A stretch of 64,000 nt of DNA from Methylobacterium symbioticum (GTDB lineage: Bacteria > Pseudomonadota > Alphaproteobacteria > Rhizobiales > Beijerinckiaceae), in assembly GCF_902141845.1 (NCBI RefSeq), contig NZ_CABFPH010000006.1:44281-108280 (forward strand), read 5' to 3'. Below the pieces are notes generated by a model that made no database searches, was not told the DNA's origin, and saw only the letters and a list, made by a program, of their open reading frames with translations. This document shows positions 54,605 through 62,963 of the stretch, in pieces. Position 1 is the stretch's first letter; the number at the start of each line of letters is the position of its first letter. A program made the translations under genes and the position numbers.

Positions 54605-55735
54605 ATGACAGACGATCACGCCGCCAAACCGACCGCCGGGCGCATCCTCGTCGACATGACCCATTGTGGCCGCCGCACGACGGGCCTGGAGCGGATCGCC
54701 CAGGAGCTGTTCTCCCCGCTGGCCCTGGCGCCGCTGCCGGTCGAGGCGGTCACCGCTCGCGACCGCTACCGGATGGTGCTGCAGCAGATCGCCGGGCTGC
54801 CGGCCGCAGGCCTGATGGACCGCCGCGCCATCATCCTCTGCCCCGGCTTCCCGCCCTCGCTGCCGCTGACGGTCCTCGGATGGCGGGTCCTGCCCTACAT
54901 CCACGACCTGTTCCTGCTGACGCGCGCCGCCGACCTCAACCCGCGGGCCAAGCTCTACATGGTGCCGTCTTTCCGCCGGGCGGTGCGGACGCTGCCACGG
55001 TTCCTCGTGAACTCAGAGCATACGAGGGCCGAGCTTCAGCGCTTCTGCCGGCCGGACGCCGAGATCACGCTCTACCGGCCGCGGGTGCGCAACGTCTTCG
55101 ATCTCGCCCCTGGCGCCCGCGCCGAAGCCGTGCCGGTGCCCGGCCGGCTCGATCTGGTGGCGCTCGGCACCGTAGAGCCGCGCAAGAATCTCGGCGCCGC
55201 CGCCGCCATCCTCACGGCCCTCCGCAGCACCGGATTCCCCGAGGCGCGCCTCCACGTCGTCGGCCGCGCCGGATGGGGACCCGATGCCGAGCGCCTGCGC
55301 GCCACGCCCGGCGTGATCCTGCATGGCTACCAAGAGCGCGCGCAGGTCCGCGCCCTGCTCGGCAGCGCCGACGCCCTGATTTCGACCTCGCATGACGAGG
55401 GCCTGGGCCTGCCGCTCCTGGAGGCGCAGTTCGCCGGCCTCACCGTGATCGCGCCGGACGCGACGGTCTTCCGGGAGGTGCTCGGCACCTCAGGCCTTCT
55501 GATCGACCCGGCCGACGCTGCGGCGAGCGCCCGGCGCATCGGGACCTGGGCGGAGGAACGTTCGGCCCGCGCCGCGCAGGTGACCCTCGCGGCGAGCAAC
55601 CTCGACCGCTGGAACCGCCTCGCCGAATCCGACCGCGGTCGCGTGATCGCCCTCGTGGCGGCACTGGCCGAGCGTGCCGCGCGCGGCCAGCCGGCGCCGC
55701 TGCGCCTCCCCGTCGAGACCCCTCAAGGCCATTGA
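54605..55735 (+). CDS. Family 1/4 glycosyltransferase
   Basis: A 376-residue GT-B enzyme. The N-terminal domain shows GRILVDMTHCGRRTTGLERI and LPYIHDLFLLTRAADL; the C-terminal donor domain has LVALGTVEPRKNLGAAAAIL, RLHVVGRAGWG and the closing ISTSHDEGLGLPLLEAQFAG motif with the conserved E-x7-E. It transfers a sugar from an activated donor in repeat-unit assembly. The start lies 28 bases after the co-polymerase stop and its own stop is 9 bases before the next glycosyltransferase, so these are one operon. Confidence 0.82.
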   Translation: MTDDHAAKPTAGRILVDMTHCGRRTTGLERIAQELFSPLALAPLPVEAVTARDRYRMVLQQIAGLPAAGLMDRRAIILCPGFPPSLPLTVLGWRVLPYIHDLFLLTRAADLNPRAKLYMVPSFRRAVRTLPRFLVNSEHTRAELQRFCRPDAEITLYRPRVRNVFDLAPGARAEAVPVPGRLDLVALGTVEPRKNLGAAAAILTALRSTGFPEARLHVVGRAGWGPDAERLRATPGVILHGYQERAQVRALLGSADALISTSHDEGLGLPLLEAQFAGLTVIAPDATVFREVLGTSGLLIDPADAAASARRIGTWAEERSARAAQVTLAASNLDRWNRLAESDRGRVIALVAALAERAARGQPAPLRLPVETPQGH

Positions 55736-55744
55736 GCGAGCGCG

Positions 55745-56962
55745 ATGCACCGTCTCTTGCTGATGTACACGATGGATCCGCGCGGCGCGAAGGTCGGCGG
55801 CATCGAGACCCATATCCGGCAGATCCTGCGGCATCATCCGGAGGATTTCTCGGTCCTGTTCGTCGGGACCGACGAGCGCGGGGACTGCACGTTAGGCGCC
55901 GTGCAGCGCCTCAGTGTCGGCGGACGCAGCTTCGATTTCCTGCCGGTCGCCCGGATCGAGCCGGAGGCGGTGAACCGGGCCGCCAAGCGCCTGACCCAGT
56001 CGACGACGCTCCGCTACGTGCTCGGCGCGCTCCGCCATATCGGCGCGATCCGCCGGGCGCTGGGGCCGGGCCCCGCCACCGCCGACCTCCACCGCTTCGA
56101 GTTCGCGCCGCTCGCGCGGCTGCTCGGCCTGCCCGCGATCCAGATGATCCACGGCGAGGGCTCGAAGAAGGACCGGATGGATTCCCTCATCAAGACCTAC
56201 TGGTACATCCACAGCTCCGGCGAGCGGCTGGCGCTCCGGCTCGCCCGCGGCATCTACTGCGTGAACCCGGCGATCGTGGAGCGCCTCAAGACCGAGTTCC
56301 CGCACGCCCATCCGAAGGCGGAGCTGCTCAGCGTCTCGGTCGATACCGGGCTGTTCCGGCCGACGCCGTTCGACTGCGCCGACGACACCCTGCGGATCGT
56401 GTTCGCCGGCCGCCTCGACGAGTTCAAGGACCCGCCGCTCCTGTTCCGCACGGTGGCGGAACTCCGGCGCAACCTGGGCCGGGTCGAGCTGCACTATATC
56501 GGCGCGACCGACCCGGAGCGCTACGCCGAGTTCGCCGCGATCCGCGACGTCACCGTGCGGCACGGCTTCCAGGATGCGGAGGGTGTCGCCCGGATCATGG
56601 CCCGCTGCCATGCCGGCATCCTCACCTCGTTCTTCGAGGGCATGCCCTGCTACCTGCTCGAAGGGCTCGCCGCGGGGCGCCCCTTCGGCGCGATCCGCCT
56701 GCCGCAATACGACCCGCTGGTGGTGCGGGGCGTGAGCGGCGCCCTGGTGGAGCGGCAGACGCAGCCCGAGGCCTCCGCGCAGGCGCTCGCCGCGGGCTTC
56801 GTGGAGATCTGGGAGGGCATCAAGGCGGGCCGCATCGATCCGGAGCGCGTCGCCGCGATGGTCGAGCCCTACGCCATCACCAACCAGATGAGCCGCCTGT
56901 TCGCCCGCCACCGCGCGCTGCGCGGCGACCGGGCCGGCGCGCGGCAGGTCGTGGCCGCCTGA
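55745..56962 (+). CDS. Family 4-like glycosyltransferase
   Basis: A 405-residue GT-B enzyme: MYTMDPRGAKVGGIETHIRQ at the acceptor end, and VFAGRLDEFKDPPLLFRTVA, HYIGATDPERYAEF and LTSFFEGMPCYLLEGLAAGR in the donor domain. The donor motif has EGMP where many relatives have EGLG, as in some GT4 branches. Donor and acceptor are not evident. It is the last plus-strand gene of the cluster and converges with the next glycosyltransferase four bases after its stop. Confidence 0.8.
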   Translation: MHRLLLMYTMDPRGAKVGGIETHIRQILRHHPEDFSVLFVGTDERGDCTLGAVQRLSVGGRSFDFLPVARIEPEAVNRAAKRLTQSTTLRYVLGALRHIGAIRRALGPGPATADLHRFEFAPLARLLGLPAIQMIHGEGSKKDRMDSLIKTYWYIHSSGERLALRLARGIYCVNPAIVERLKTEFPHAHPKAELLSVSVDTGLFRPTPFDCADDTLRIVFAGRLDEFKDPPLLFRTVAELRRNLGRVELHYIGATDPERYAEFAAIRDVTVRHGFQDAEGVARIMARCHAGILTSFFEGMPCYLLEGLAAGRPFGAIRLPQYDPLVVRGVSGALVERQTQPEASAQALAAGFVEIWEGIKAGRIDPERVAAMVEPYAITNQMSRLFARHRALRGDRAGARQVVAA

Positions 56963-56966
56963 GGCC

Positions 56967-58037
56967 TCAGGCGCCGTTCCCGGCGGCCACCTCCCGGAAC
57001 AGGGCCTCGTAGCGGTCGACGGCGACCTCGGCCGCGAAGGCCCGGGCGCGCTCGGTGCGGGGGCCCGGCGGCCCAGGATCGGTGAGCGCTGCGGCGATCG
57101 CCTCCGCCATCGCCGCCTCGTCCCCCACCGGGACCAGACAGCCGTGGGCCCCGTCGGCCAGTATCTCGGCCGGGCCGTCGCAGGCGGTGGCGACCACCGG
57201 CAGGCCGTGGGCCAGCGCCTCGACGACGACATTTCCGAACGCCTCGGCCCGCGAGGACGAGACGTAGCAGGCAGCCTCCCGGTAGAAGCGCCAGGGCTGC
57301 TCCACATGGCCGGCGAGCCGGGCGCGGTCTCCGAGGCCGAGCCGGGCGATCTCGGCCTCGATCGCGCCGCGCTCCGGCCCCTCCCCGACGATGACAAGCC
57401 GGGCATCGGCACGCAGCCGCGCGAAGGCGCGGACCAGCGTCGGGAAGTCCTTGGCCGGCACGAGGCGGCCCACCGCGAGGACCACCGGCCCGCGCGCGGC
57501 GAGTTCGCCCACGTCCCGCGCCGGCACGGCGGCGGTGATCTCGACGGGGTTGTGGATGCAGTGGGTGCGGGCCGCTCCGCATTCGCGGACGTAGTGGTCG
57601 CGCAAGCCTTCGGAGACGAAGACCGAGCGGGCGGTCAGGCGCGAGAGCAGCGGCGTCGCCCGGTTGCCGAGGCGGCTCAGGCGCTCGGGCTCGCTCTGCG
57701 GATGGCCGTGGAACGAGATGAGGGCGTGCCGGTGCCGGCCCGCGCCGATCGCGGCCAGCACGTGCTTCAGGTTCGAGACGCCGAGCGCCGAGATCGAGAT
57801 GTCGGGTTGTTCGGCGGCGAGATGCCGGCGCAGGCCAAGGACCGCATGGGCATGGCCGCGCCCGAGATGCAGCAGCGCGACGCCCGGGATCGGCGCCGGA
57901 TTCTCCTCGTGATCGTAGGCGAAGGTGACGGCGTGGCCGCGCGCGGCGAGCTTGGCCGCGAGCGAGGCCCAGACGCGCTCCGCCCCCCCGCCGGTCGTGG
58001 CGTGCGTGTAGAACAGCAGGCGCAAGGGTCGGGTCAC
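56967..58037 (-). CDS. Family 4 glycosyltransferase
   Basis: A 356-residue GT4 enzyme: LLFYTHATTGGGAERVWASL at the start, CIHNPVEI at the domain border, VVLAVGRLVPAKDFPTLVRA, RLVIVGEGPERGAIEAEIAR, AGHVEQPWRFYREAACYVSS and SRAEAFGNVVVEALAHGLPV in the donor domain. All standard GT4 signatures are present. GTG 58037 with GAGGAC upstream begins at TRPLRLLFY; the frame extends to 58067. It is convergent with the rest of the cluster, and its promoter must lie in or beyond the repeat at 58064-58161. Confidence 0.85.
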   Translation of the reverse strand: MTRPLRLLFYTHATTGGGAERVWASLAAKLAARGHAVTFAYDHEENPAPIPGVALLHLGRGHAHAVLGLRRHLAAEQPDISISALGVSNLKHVLAAIGAGRHRHALISFHGHPQSEPERLSRLGNRATPLLSRLTARSVFVSEGLRDHYVRECGAARTHCIHNPVEITAAVPARDVGELAARGPVVLAVGRLVPAKDFPTLVRAFARLRADARLVIVGEGPERGAIEAEIARLGLGDRARLAGHVEQPWRFYREAACYVSSSRAEAFGNVVVEALAHGLPVVATACDGPAEILADGAHGCLVPVGDEAAMAEAIAAALTDPGPPGPRTERARAFAAEVAVDRYEALFREVAAGNGA

Positions 58038-58063
58038 GCGCGCTGTCCTCAGTAATGGGGATC

Positions 58064-58161
58064 CCAAAGGGACAAGTCCCTTTGGCGGGGTATCGGGGCG
58101 GAGCCCTGATCGGAACCCCCAGGGCTCCGCCCTGGACCCACGAAAGGGGTGACCCCTTTCG
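58064..58161. repeat. Triple-hairpin intergenic repeat
   Basis: Three successive perfect inverted repeats: CCAAAGGGAC/GTCCCTTTGG (58064-58085), GGGCGGAGCCCTG/CAGGGCTCCGCCC (58096-58132) and GAAAGGGGT/ACCCCTTTC (58142-58160). It lies 27 bases after polA on the same strand and may terminate polA transcription. A variant of the first hairpin occurs at 41543-41559, so the unit is probably a dispersed genomic repeat. Confidence 0.7.
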
Positions 58162-58188
58162 AAACCCGGACTCTCATGGCGGCGGCGC

Positions 58189-61100
58189 TCAGTGCGCCTC
58201 TTCCCAGTTCGCGGCGGCGCGAGCCTCCACGACGAGGGGGACCTTGAGGTCGAGGGCGGGGGCGGGCGCCTGCTCCATCACGGTCCTGATCACCGGCAGC
58301 GCGCGCGCGATCTCGTCTTCCGGCGCCTCGAACACGAGTTCGTCGTGCACCTGGAGGAGCATGCGCGCCGTCAGCTTCTCGGCCGCGAGCGCCTCCTCCA
58401 TCCGCACCATGGCGCGGCGGATGATGTCGGCGGCGGTGCCCTGGATCGGCGCGTTGATCGCCTGCCGTTCCACGCTCGCCCGCTCCTGCGGGTTGTTCGA
58501 GCGGATCTGCGGGTAGTGGCAGACGCGGCCGAACAGGGTGGTGACGTAGCCCTTGTCGCGGCAGAGCTTCTTGGTGTCGTCGATATAGGCGCGGATGCCC
58601 GGGAAGCGCTCGAAATACTGCTTGATGAAGGCCGAGGCCTCCGGCTGGCCGATGCCGAGCCGGTCGGCGAGGCCGAAGGCCGAGATGCCGTAGATGATAC
58701 CGAAATTGATGGTCTTGGCCCGCCGCCGCAGGTCGGGCGTCATCGCGTCGAGCGGCACCCCGAACATCGCCGAGGCGGTCGCCGCATGGATGTCGATGCC
58801 CTCCTCGAAGGCCTGACGGAGCTGGGGCACGTCGGCGATGTGGGCCAGGATGCGCAGCTCCACCTGGCTGTAATCGGCCGAGATCAGCCGGTTTCCCGCG
58901 GCCGCCACGAAGGCGCGGCGGATGCGCCGGCCCTCCTCGGTGCGGATCGGGATGTTCTGCAGGTTGGGCTCGGACGAGGAGAGCCGGCCCGTGGTGGTGG
59001 CGGCCAGCGAGAACGAGGTGTGGACGCGGGCCGTCTCCCGGTCGGCATGCTGCTGGAGCGCGTCCGTGTAGGTCGATTTCAGCTTCGAGAGCTGGCGCCA
59101 TTCGAGGATCTTGCGCGGCAGCGGGTGCCCGGCCTGGGCCAGCTCCTCGAGCAGGGTCGCAGGGGTGGCCCACTGGCCGGACGGCGTCTTCTTGGCGCCG
59201 GGCAGGCCCATCTTGCCGAACAGGATGTCGCCGATCTGCTTCGGGGATCCGACCGAGAATGTCTCGCCCGCATCCTCCTGGATCTCGTCCTCCAGCCGCG
59301 CCAGGATCTGCGAGAAGTCGCCCGAGAGACGGCTCAGCATGTCGCGGTCGACGCGGATGCCGGCCCGCTCCATCCGGGCGATCACCGGCAGCAGGGGACG
59401 CTCCAGGGTCTCGTAGACGGCGACCCGCCGCTCGGCCACGAGACGCGGCTTCATCATCCGCCAGAGCCGCAGGGTGACGTCGGCATCCTCCGCCGCGTAG
59501 GCGGTGGCCTTGTCGAGCGCCACCCGGTCGAAGGTGACCTTGGCGCGGCCGGTTCCGGCCACGTCCGAGAAGGTGATCGGCTGGTGGCCGAGATGGCGGC
59601 GGGCGAGCTCGTCCATGCCGTGCCCGCCCTTGCCGGCATCGAGCACGTAGGAGATCAGCATGGTGTCGTCGAAGGGCGCCACCTCGATGCCGTGTCGGGC
59701 GAGAACGACCCAGTCGTATTTCAGGTTCTGGCCGACCTTGAGGACGCCGGGATTCTCGAGGAGCGGCTTCAGGCGGGCCAGGGCCTCGCGGATCGGAATC
59801 TGCTCCGGCACCGGCTCGACCGCGTCGCTCGGTGCTGCGCCCTCGCCGAACAGGTCGCCCTCGTTCCGGTCGGGCTTGGCCGCGCGGACATGGGCCAGGG
59901 GGATGTAGCAGGCCCGGCCGGCCGCCACCGCCAGCGAGACCCCGACGAGCCCGGCATGGTTCGCGTCGAGGGAATCGGTCTCGGTATCGACCGCCACCAC
60001 GCCCGCCTCCTCGGCCTCGGCGATCCAGGCGTCGAGCTGTTCGAGGCTCAGCACCGTGTCGTAGGCCGCCGTGTCGAACGGCTTCACCGACTCGGCCGCG
60101 CGCGCGGCCACGAGATTGCCGGGCGTCGGCTCGGGCGGGGTGCGCGGCTTCGGGGCCGCGTCGGGCAGGTCGAACTCGGCGAACGGATCCGGCTCACCGG
60201 ATCCCGGGGGCGCCGCGCCCGGCGGCCGCTCGGCGCCGGCCGCCTGGGTCTCGGGGTCGGGCGGCACGGCATCGCCGAAGAAGGGCAGCGCGTCGCTGCC
60301 GCCCTCGGCATTGGCGTAGCCGTGCGGCCGGGCGCCGGGCAGCAGTCGCGGATCGGGCTTCACCGCCTCGGGATCGACGTGGAGCATCTGCGCGATGCGC
60401 CGCGTGAGCGTGTTGAACTCCATCGCCTTGAGGAAGCCGACGAGGCGCTCCGGATCGGGCTTGGGCACGCGCAGCGCGTCGAGCGGCACGGGGACGGAGA
60501 CATCCTCCATCAGGGCGACGAGCTTCCGGGAGAGCTTCGCCTGATCGATATTGGCGAGCAGCGTCTCACGGCGCTTGGGCTGCTTGATCTCGCCGGCCCG
60601 CTCCAGCAGCCCGTCCAGACTGCCGTATTCCTTGATCAGCGCCGCCGCCGTCTTCAGGCCGATGCCCGGCACGCCCGGCACGTTGTCCGACGTGTCGCCG
60701 ATGAGCGCCAGGGCGTCACCGATCTGAGCGGGCTGCAGCCCCTCCCACTTCGCGACGATGGCGTCCACGTCGAGGTTCCGCTCGGGCCGGTAGCCGGGCT
60801 TGCCCTTGGCGCCGGACTCGAAATCGTAGAAGCGCACCAGCGGCCCGACGAGCTGCATCAGGTCCTTGTCGGAGGAGACGATGATGACGCCCGCCCCCCG
60901 CGCCTCGGCCTGCCGCGTGTAGGTGGCGATGAGGTCGTCGGCCTCGTAGCGCTCCAGCTCCACCGCGTGGAGGCCGAAGGCGCGCACCGCGTCGCGCATC
61001 AGCGGCATCTGCCGCTTGAGGTCGTCCGGCGCGTCGGGACGATGGCCCTTGTAGTCGGGGAACATCTCCTTGCGGAACGAGCCCTCCGACTTGTCGAAGA

Positions 61101-61362
61101 CGATGCCGAGATGGGTCGGCATCGTGCCCGCCGCACCGTCCTGCAGGAACTGCGCGATCTTGGTGCAGAACAGGCGCACGGCCCCGGTGGGCAGGCCGTC
61201 CGAGGGGCGCGAGTTGTACTTCTGGTCCTGATTGATCGACTGGAAGTAGGCCCGGAAGATGAAGGACGAGCCATCGACCAGGATGACCTGATCGTCGGGG
61301 CCGACGGGCTTCTCCGTGTCCGCGGCGTCCGCGCTCGGTTGGGTCTCGGTCTGCGCGCTCAT
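58189..61362 (-). CDS. polA: DNA polymerase I
   Basis: A 1057-residue family A polymerase with all three parts. The 5' nuclease has VILVDGSSFIFRAYFQS, VVFDKSEGSFRKEMFPDYKG, ERYEADDLIATY and GDTSDNVPGVPGIGLKTAAA. The 3'-5' exonuclease has VVAVDTETDSLDANHAGLVG with intact Asp/Glu, and FDDTMLISYVLDAG. The polymerase has NLQNIPIRTEEGRRIRRAFV, ISADYSQVELRILAHIADV, TINFGIIYGISAFGLADRLG and LLQVHDELVFEAP. A disordered Pro/Ala-rich insert of about 100 residues separates the first two domains and makes the protein longer than the 928-residue E. coli enzyme. The ATG at 61362 with GAAGG upstream is chosen. It fills gaps and removes primers in replication and repair. Confidence 0.96.
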   Translation of the reverse strand: MSAQTETQPSADAADTEKPVGPDDQVILVDGSSFIFRAYFQSINQDQKYNSRPSDGLPTGAVRLFCTKIAQFLQDGAAGTMPTHLGIVFDKSEGSFRKEMFPDYKGHRPDAPDDLKRQMPLMRDAVRAFGLHAVELERYEADDLIATYTRQAEARGAGVIIVSSDKDLMQLVGPLVRFYDFESGAKGKPGYRPERNLDVDAIVAKWEGLQPAQIGDALALIGDTSDNVPGVPGIGLKTAAALIKEYGSLDGLLERAGEIKQPKRRETLLANIDQAKLSRKLVALMEDVSVPVPLDALRVPKPDPERLVGFLKAMEFNTLTRRIAQMLHVDPEAVKPDPRLLPGARPHGYANAEGGSDALPFFGDAVPPDPETQAAGAERPPGAAPPGSGEPDPFAEFDLPDAAPKPRTPPEPTPGNLVAARAAESVKPFDTAAYDTVLSLEQLDAWIAEAEEAGVVAVDTETDSLDANHAGLVGVSLAVAAGRACYIPLAHVRAAKPDRNEGDLFGEGAAPSDAVEPVPEQIPIREALARLKPLLENPGVLKVGQNLKYDWVVLARHGIEVAPFDDTMLISYVLDAGKGGHGMDELARRHLGHQPITFSDVAGTGRAKVTFDRVALDKATAYAAEDADVTLRLWRMMKPRLVAERRVAVYETLERPLLPVIARMERAGIRVDRDMLSRLSGDFSQILARLEDEIQEDAGETFSVGSPKQIGDILFGKMGLPGAKKTPSGQWATPATLLEELAQAGHPLPRKILEWRQLSKLKSTYTDALQQHADRETARVHTSFSLAATTTGRLSSSEPNLQNIPIRTEEGRRIRRAFVAAAGNRLISADYSQVELRILAHIADVPQLRQAFEEGIDIHAATASAMFGVPLDAMTPDLRRRAKTINFGIIYGISAFGLADRLGIGQPEASAFIKQYFERFPGIRAYIDDTKKLCRDKGYVTTLFGRVCHYPQIRSNNPQERASVERQAINAPIQGTAADIIRRAMVRMEEALAAEKLTARMLLQVHDELVFEAPEDEIARALPVIRTVMEQAPAPALDLKVPLVVEARAAANWEEAH

Positions 61363-61450
61363 CGGGCCTTCGCGTGCGGTGCGGGTGGCCCTGTCTAGAG
61401 CCATAACGGCCCGACGGAAACGCCCGATGCGGTCGCGGGAACCGCCGTCC

Positions 61451-62650
61451 TCAGGCGCGGGCCGGCTCGCCTCGGACGGGCAGCGCCGCCCGTCGGCGCG
61501 CCGCGCGGCGGCGGAGGATGTAGAGGGTGAGCCCCGTCGCCGCGAAGAGCGGCATGGCGAGCGCGGCGAGGCAGAAGACCAGGGCGACGGCGCCCCCGAA
61601 GAAGCGCCCGCGATGGACCTCCAGCATGTTGTCGGCGATGCGCCTGCCGAGCGACTTGTCGGCCGCGCGCGACACGGAGACGAGGGCTCCCGAGGCCGCA
61701 TCGAAGATCGCCTCGGAGCGTGCGCTCAGGGGATCGTCGGCCTGGGCGAGGTAGCGGATCCGGATGTCGCCGTCCCGGCCTCTCGGCAGGGTCACGACGG
61801 CCACGGCAGCGCCGGCCCCCTCCCTTGACGCGAAGGCCTGCCACGCCCTGTCGAGGGCGACGGGCCGGCGTTCGGCGCGGGAACCCTCGCGCCGGCCCCG
61901 CTCGGGCTGGGCGGGTTCCGTCTGTGCGGCGGTCCGCGGCGGGCGCTGCTCGGGCCAGCTTCCGGTCAGCAGGTAGGTGGCGCCGGCCCGGTAGGATTCG
62001 AAGGACCACCACAGGCCCGTGAGGGCGATGACGAGGTAGATCGGCATGACCCAGGTGCCGACCACCGCGTGGAGCGACCACCAGCGCGGGCGCCCAGGCC
62101 GCGCGAGGCTGGGGCGAAGCCAGATCGTCCAGCGGTGCAGCTTCGGCCAGCGCAGGTAGAGCCCCGTGCCGAGGAAGACGAGAAGCGCGATCGCGCAGAT
62201 CCCGGTGATCGTGCGGCCCCAGCCGCGTCCGCCGCCGGGCAGGAGCAGCCAGCGGTGCAGTTCGCGGATCGTCTCGAACGCGGCCTCGCCCGCGACCGCC
62301 CCGCGATCCGCGCCGTCATACGGGTCGGCATAGTGGGAGGACAGGTGCTCGCCCGGCACCGCGCCCGCGAAGCGCACGCGCACCGCCCGGGTCGGATCGG
62401 CGTAGAGGGTCAGGCCGCCGACGCGCAGGCCCGGGTGGTCGGCCTCGATCCGGGTGACCAGCGCCTCGGGCGCGAGGCGCGCCCGGTCCGCCGGGACGAT
62501 GGCGGCGCGCTCCGCGTTGAGCGCGTCCGTCACCGTCTCCTCGTAGCTCATCAGGGCACCGGTGACGCCCATCAGCGCCAGGACGAGGCCGGCGGTGAGG
62601 CCGAGCAGCCAGTGGGTCCGGAACAGGACGGTGCGCAGGCTCGGACGCAT
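61451..62650 (-). CDS. PepSY-associated transmembrane protein (iron-regulated type)
   Basis: A 399-residue membrane protein of the PepSY_TM family. The start RTVLFRTHWLLGLTAGLVLA then LMGVTGALMSYEE is the family signature of the first helix. A periplasmic PepSY-like part follows (LVTRIEADHPGLRVGGLTLY), then FETIRELHRWLLLPGGGRGW before helix two, and HAVVGTWVMPIYLVIALTGL before helix three. The last helix near MPLFAATGLTLYILRRRAAR is followed by the stop. Such proteins often accompany siderophore receptors and may act in ferric-siderophore reduction; no receptor gene is in view. AGGAG lies 12 bases before ATG 62650. The next gene on this strand is polA, 88 bases away. Confidence 0.8.
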   Translation of the reverse strand: MRPSLRTVLFRTHWLLGLTAGLVLALMGVTGALMSYEETVTDALNAERAAIVPADRARLAPEALVTRIEADHPGLRVGGLTLYADPTRAVRVRFAGAVPGEHLSSHYADPYDGADRGAVAGEAAFETIRELHRWLLLPGGGRGWGRTITGICAIALLVFLGTGLYLRWPKLHRWTIWLRPSLARPGRPRWWSLHAVVGTWVMPIYLVIALTGLWWSFESYRAGATYLLTGSWPEQRPPRTAAQTEPAQPERGRREGSRAERRPVALDRAWQAFASREGAGAAVAVVTLPRGRDGDIRIRYLAQADDPLSARSEAIFDAASGALVSVSRAADKSLGRRIADNMLEVHRGRFFGGAVALVFCLAALAMPLFAATGLTLYILRRRAARRRAALPVRGEPARA

Positions 62651-62963
62651 CGCGCTCACCGGCTCCTGCCGTGCGCGGGGCGGGCCGATGGGACGCGCGC
62701 TCCGCCGAAGCGGGGGTCGGTTCGGCGCGAGGGAGCGCGAGACATCAGAGACCTTGGGCCGTGCCCGATCCGGCGTGATCGGGCACGGCTCTAGCGGCCG
62801 GTCGGCCTGCCGGTCAAGACGAACGCGGTATTCGACCGGCCGATCTCGCTCAAATTCGAATGTTTCCAATCAACGTGACCGCCCGATACAGGGCGACGGC
62901 CCGCGCATTGTATGCGAATGTTTCCAGCCGGCGCCCTCCCGGCACCGAGCCTGCGCACCGCGT
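62651..62963. other. Intergenic stretch with a palindromic repeat
   Basis: About 310 bases between the PepSY_TM start and the stop of the YihY gene. The only structure noted is the palindrome at 62758-62789. The rest should hold the PepSY_TM promoter. Confidence 0.45.
62758..62789. repeat. Palindromic element similar to that at 4176
   Basis: GCCGTGCCCGATC (62758-62770) and GATCGGGCACGGC (62777-62789) form a 13-bp perfect stem with a 6-base loop, followed by TCTAG. The arms differ from the 4176-4212 element at two positions and share GCCGT--CCGATC, which points to one dispersed repeat family. Confidence 0.6.

Noticed and set aside
58192..61398. A 1068-codon plus-strand open frame opposite DNA polymerase I
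   Set aside because: It is the antisense of polA. The translation is dominated by Arg, Gly, Glu and Val without domains, as expected when GC-rich codons are read backwards.
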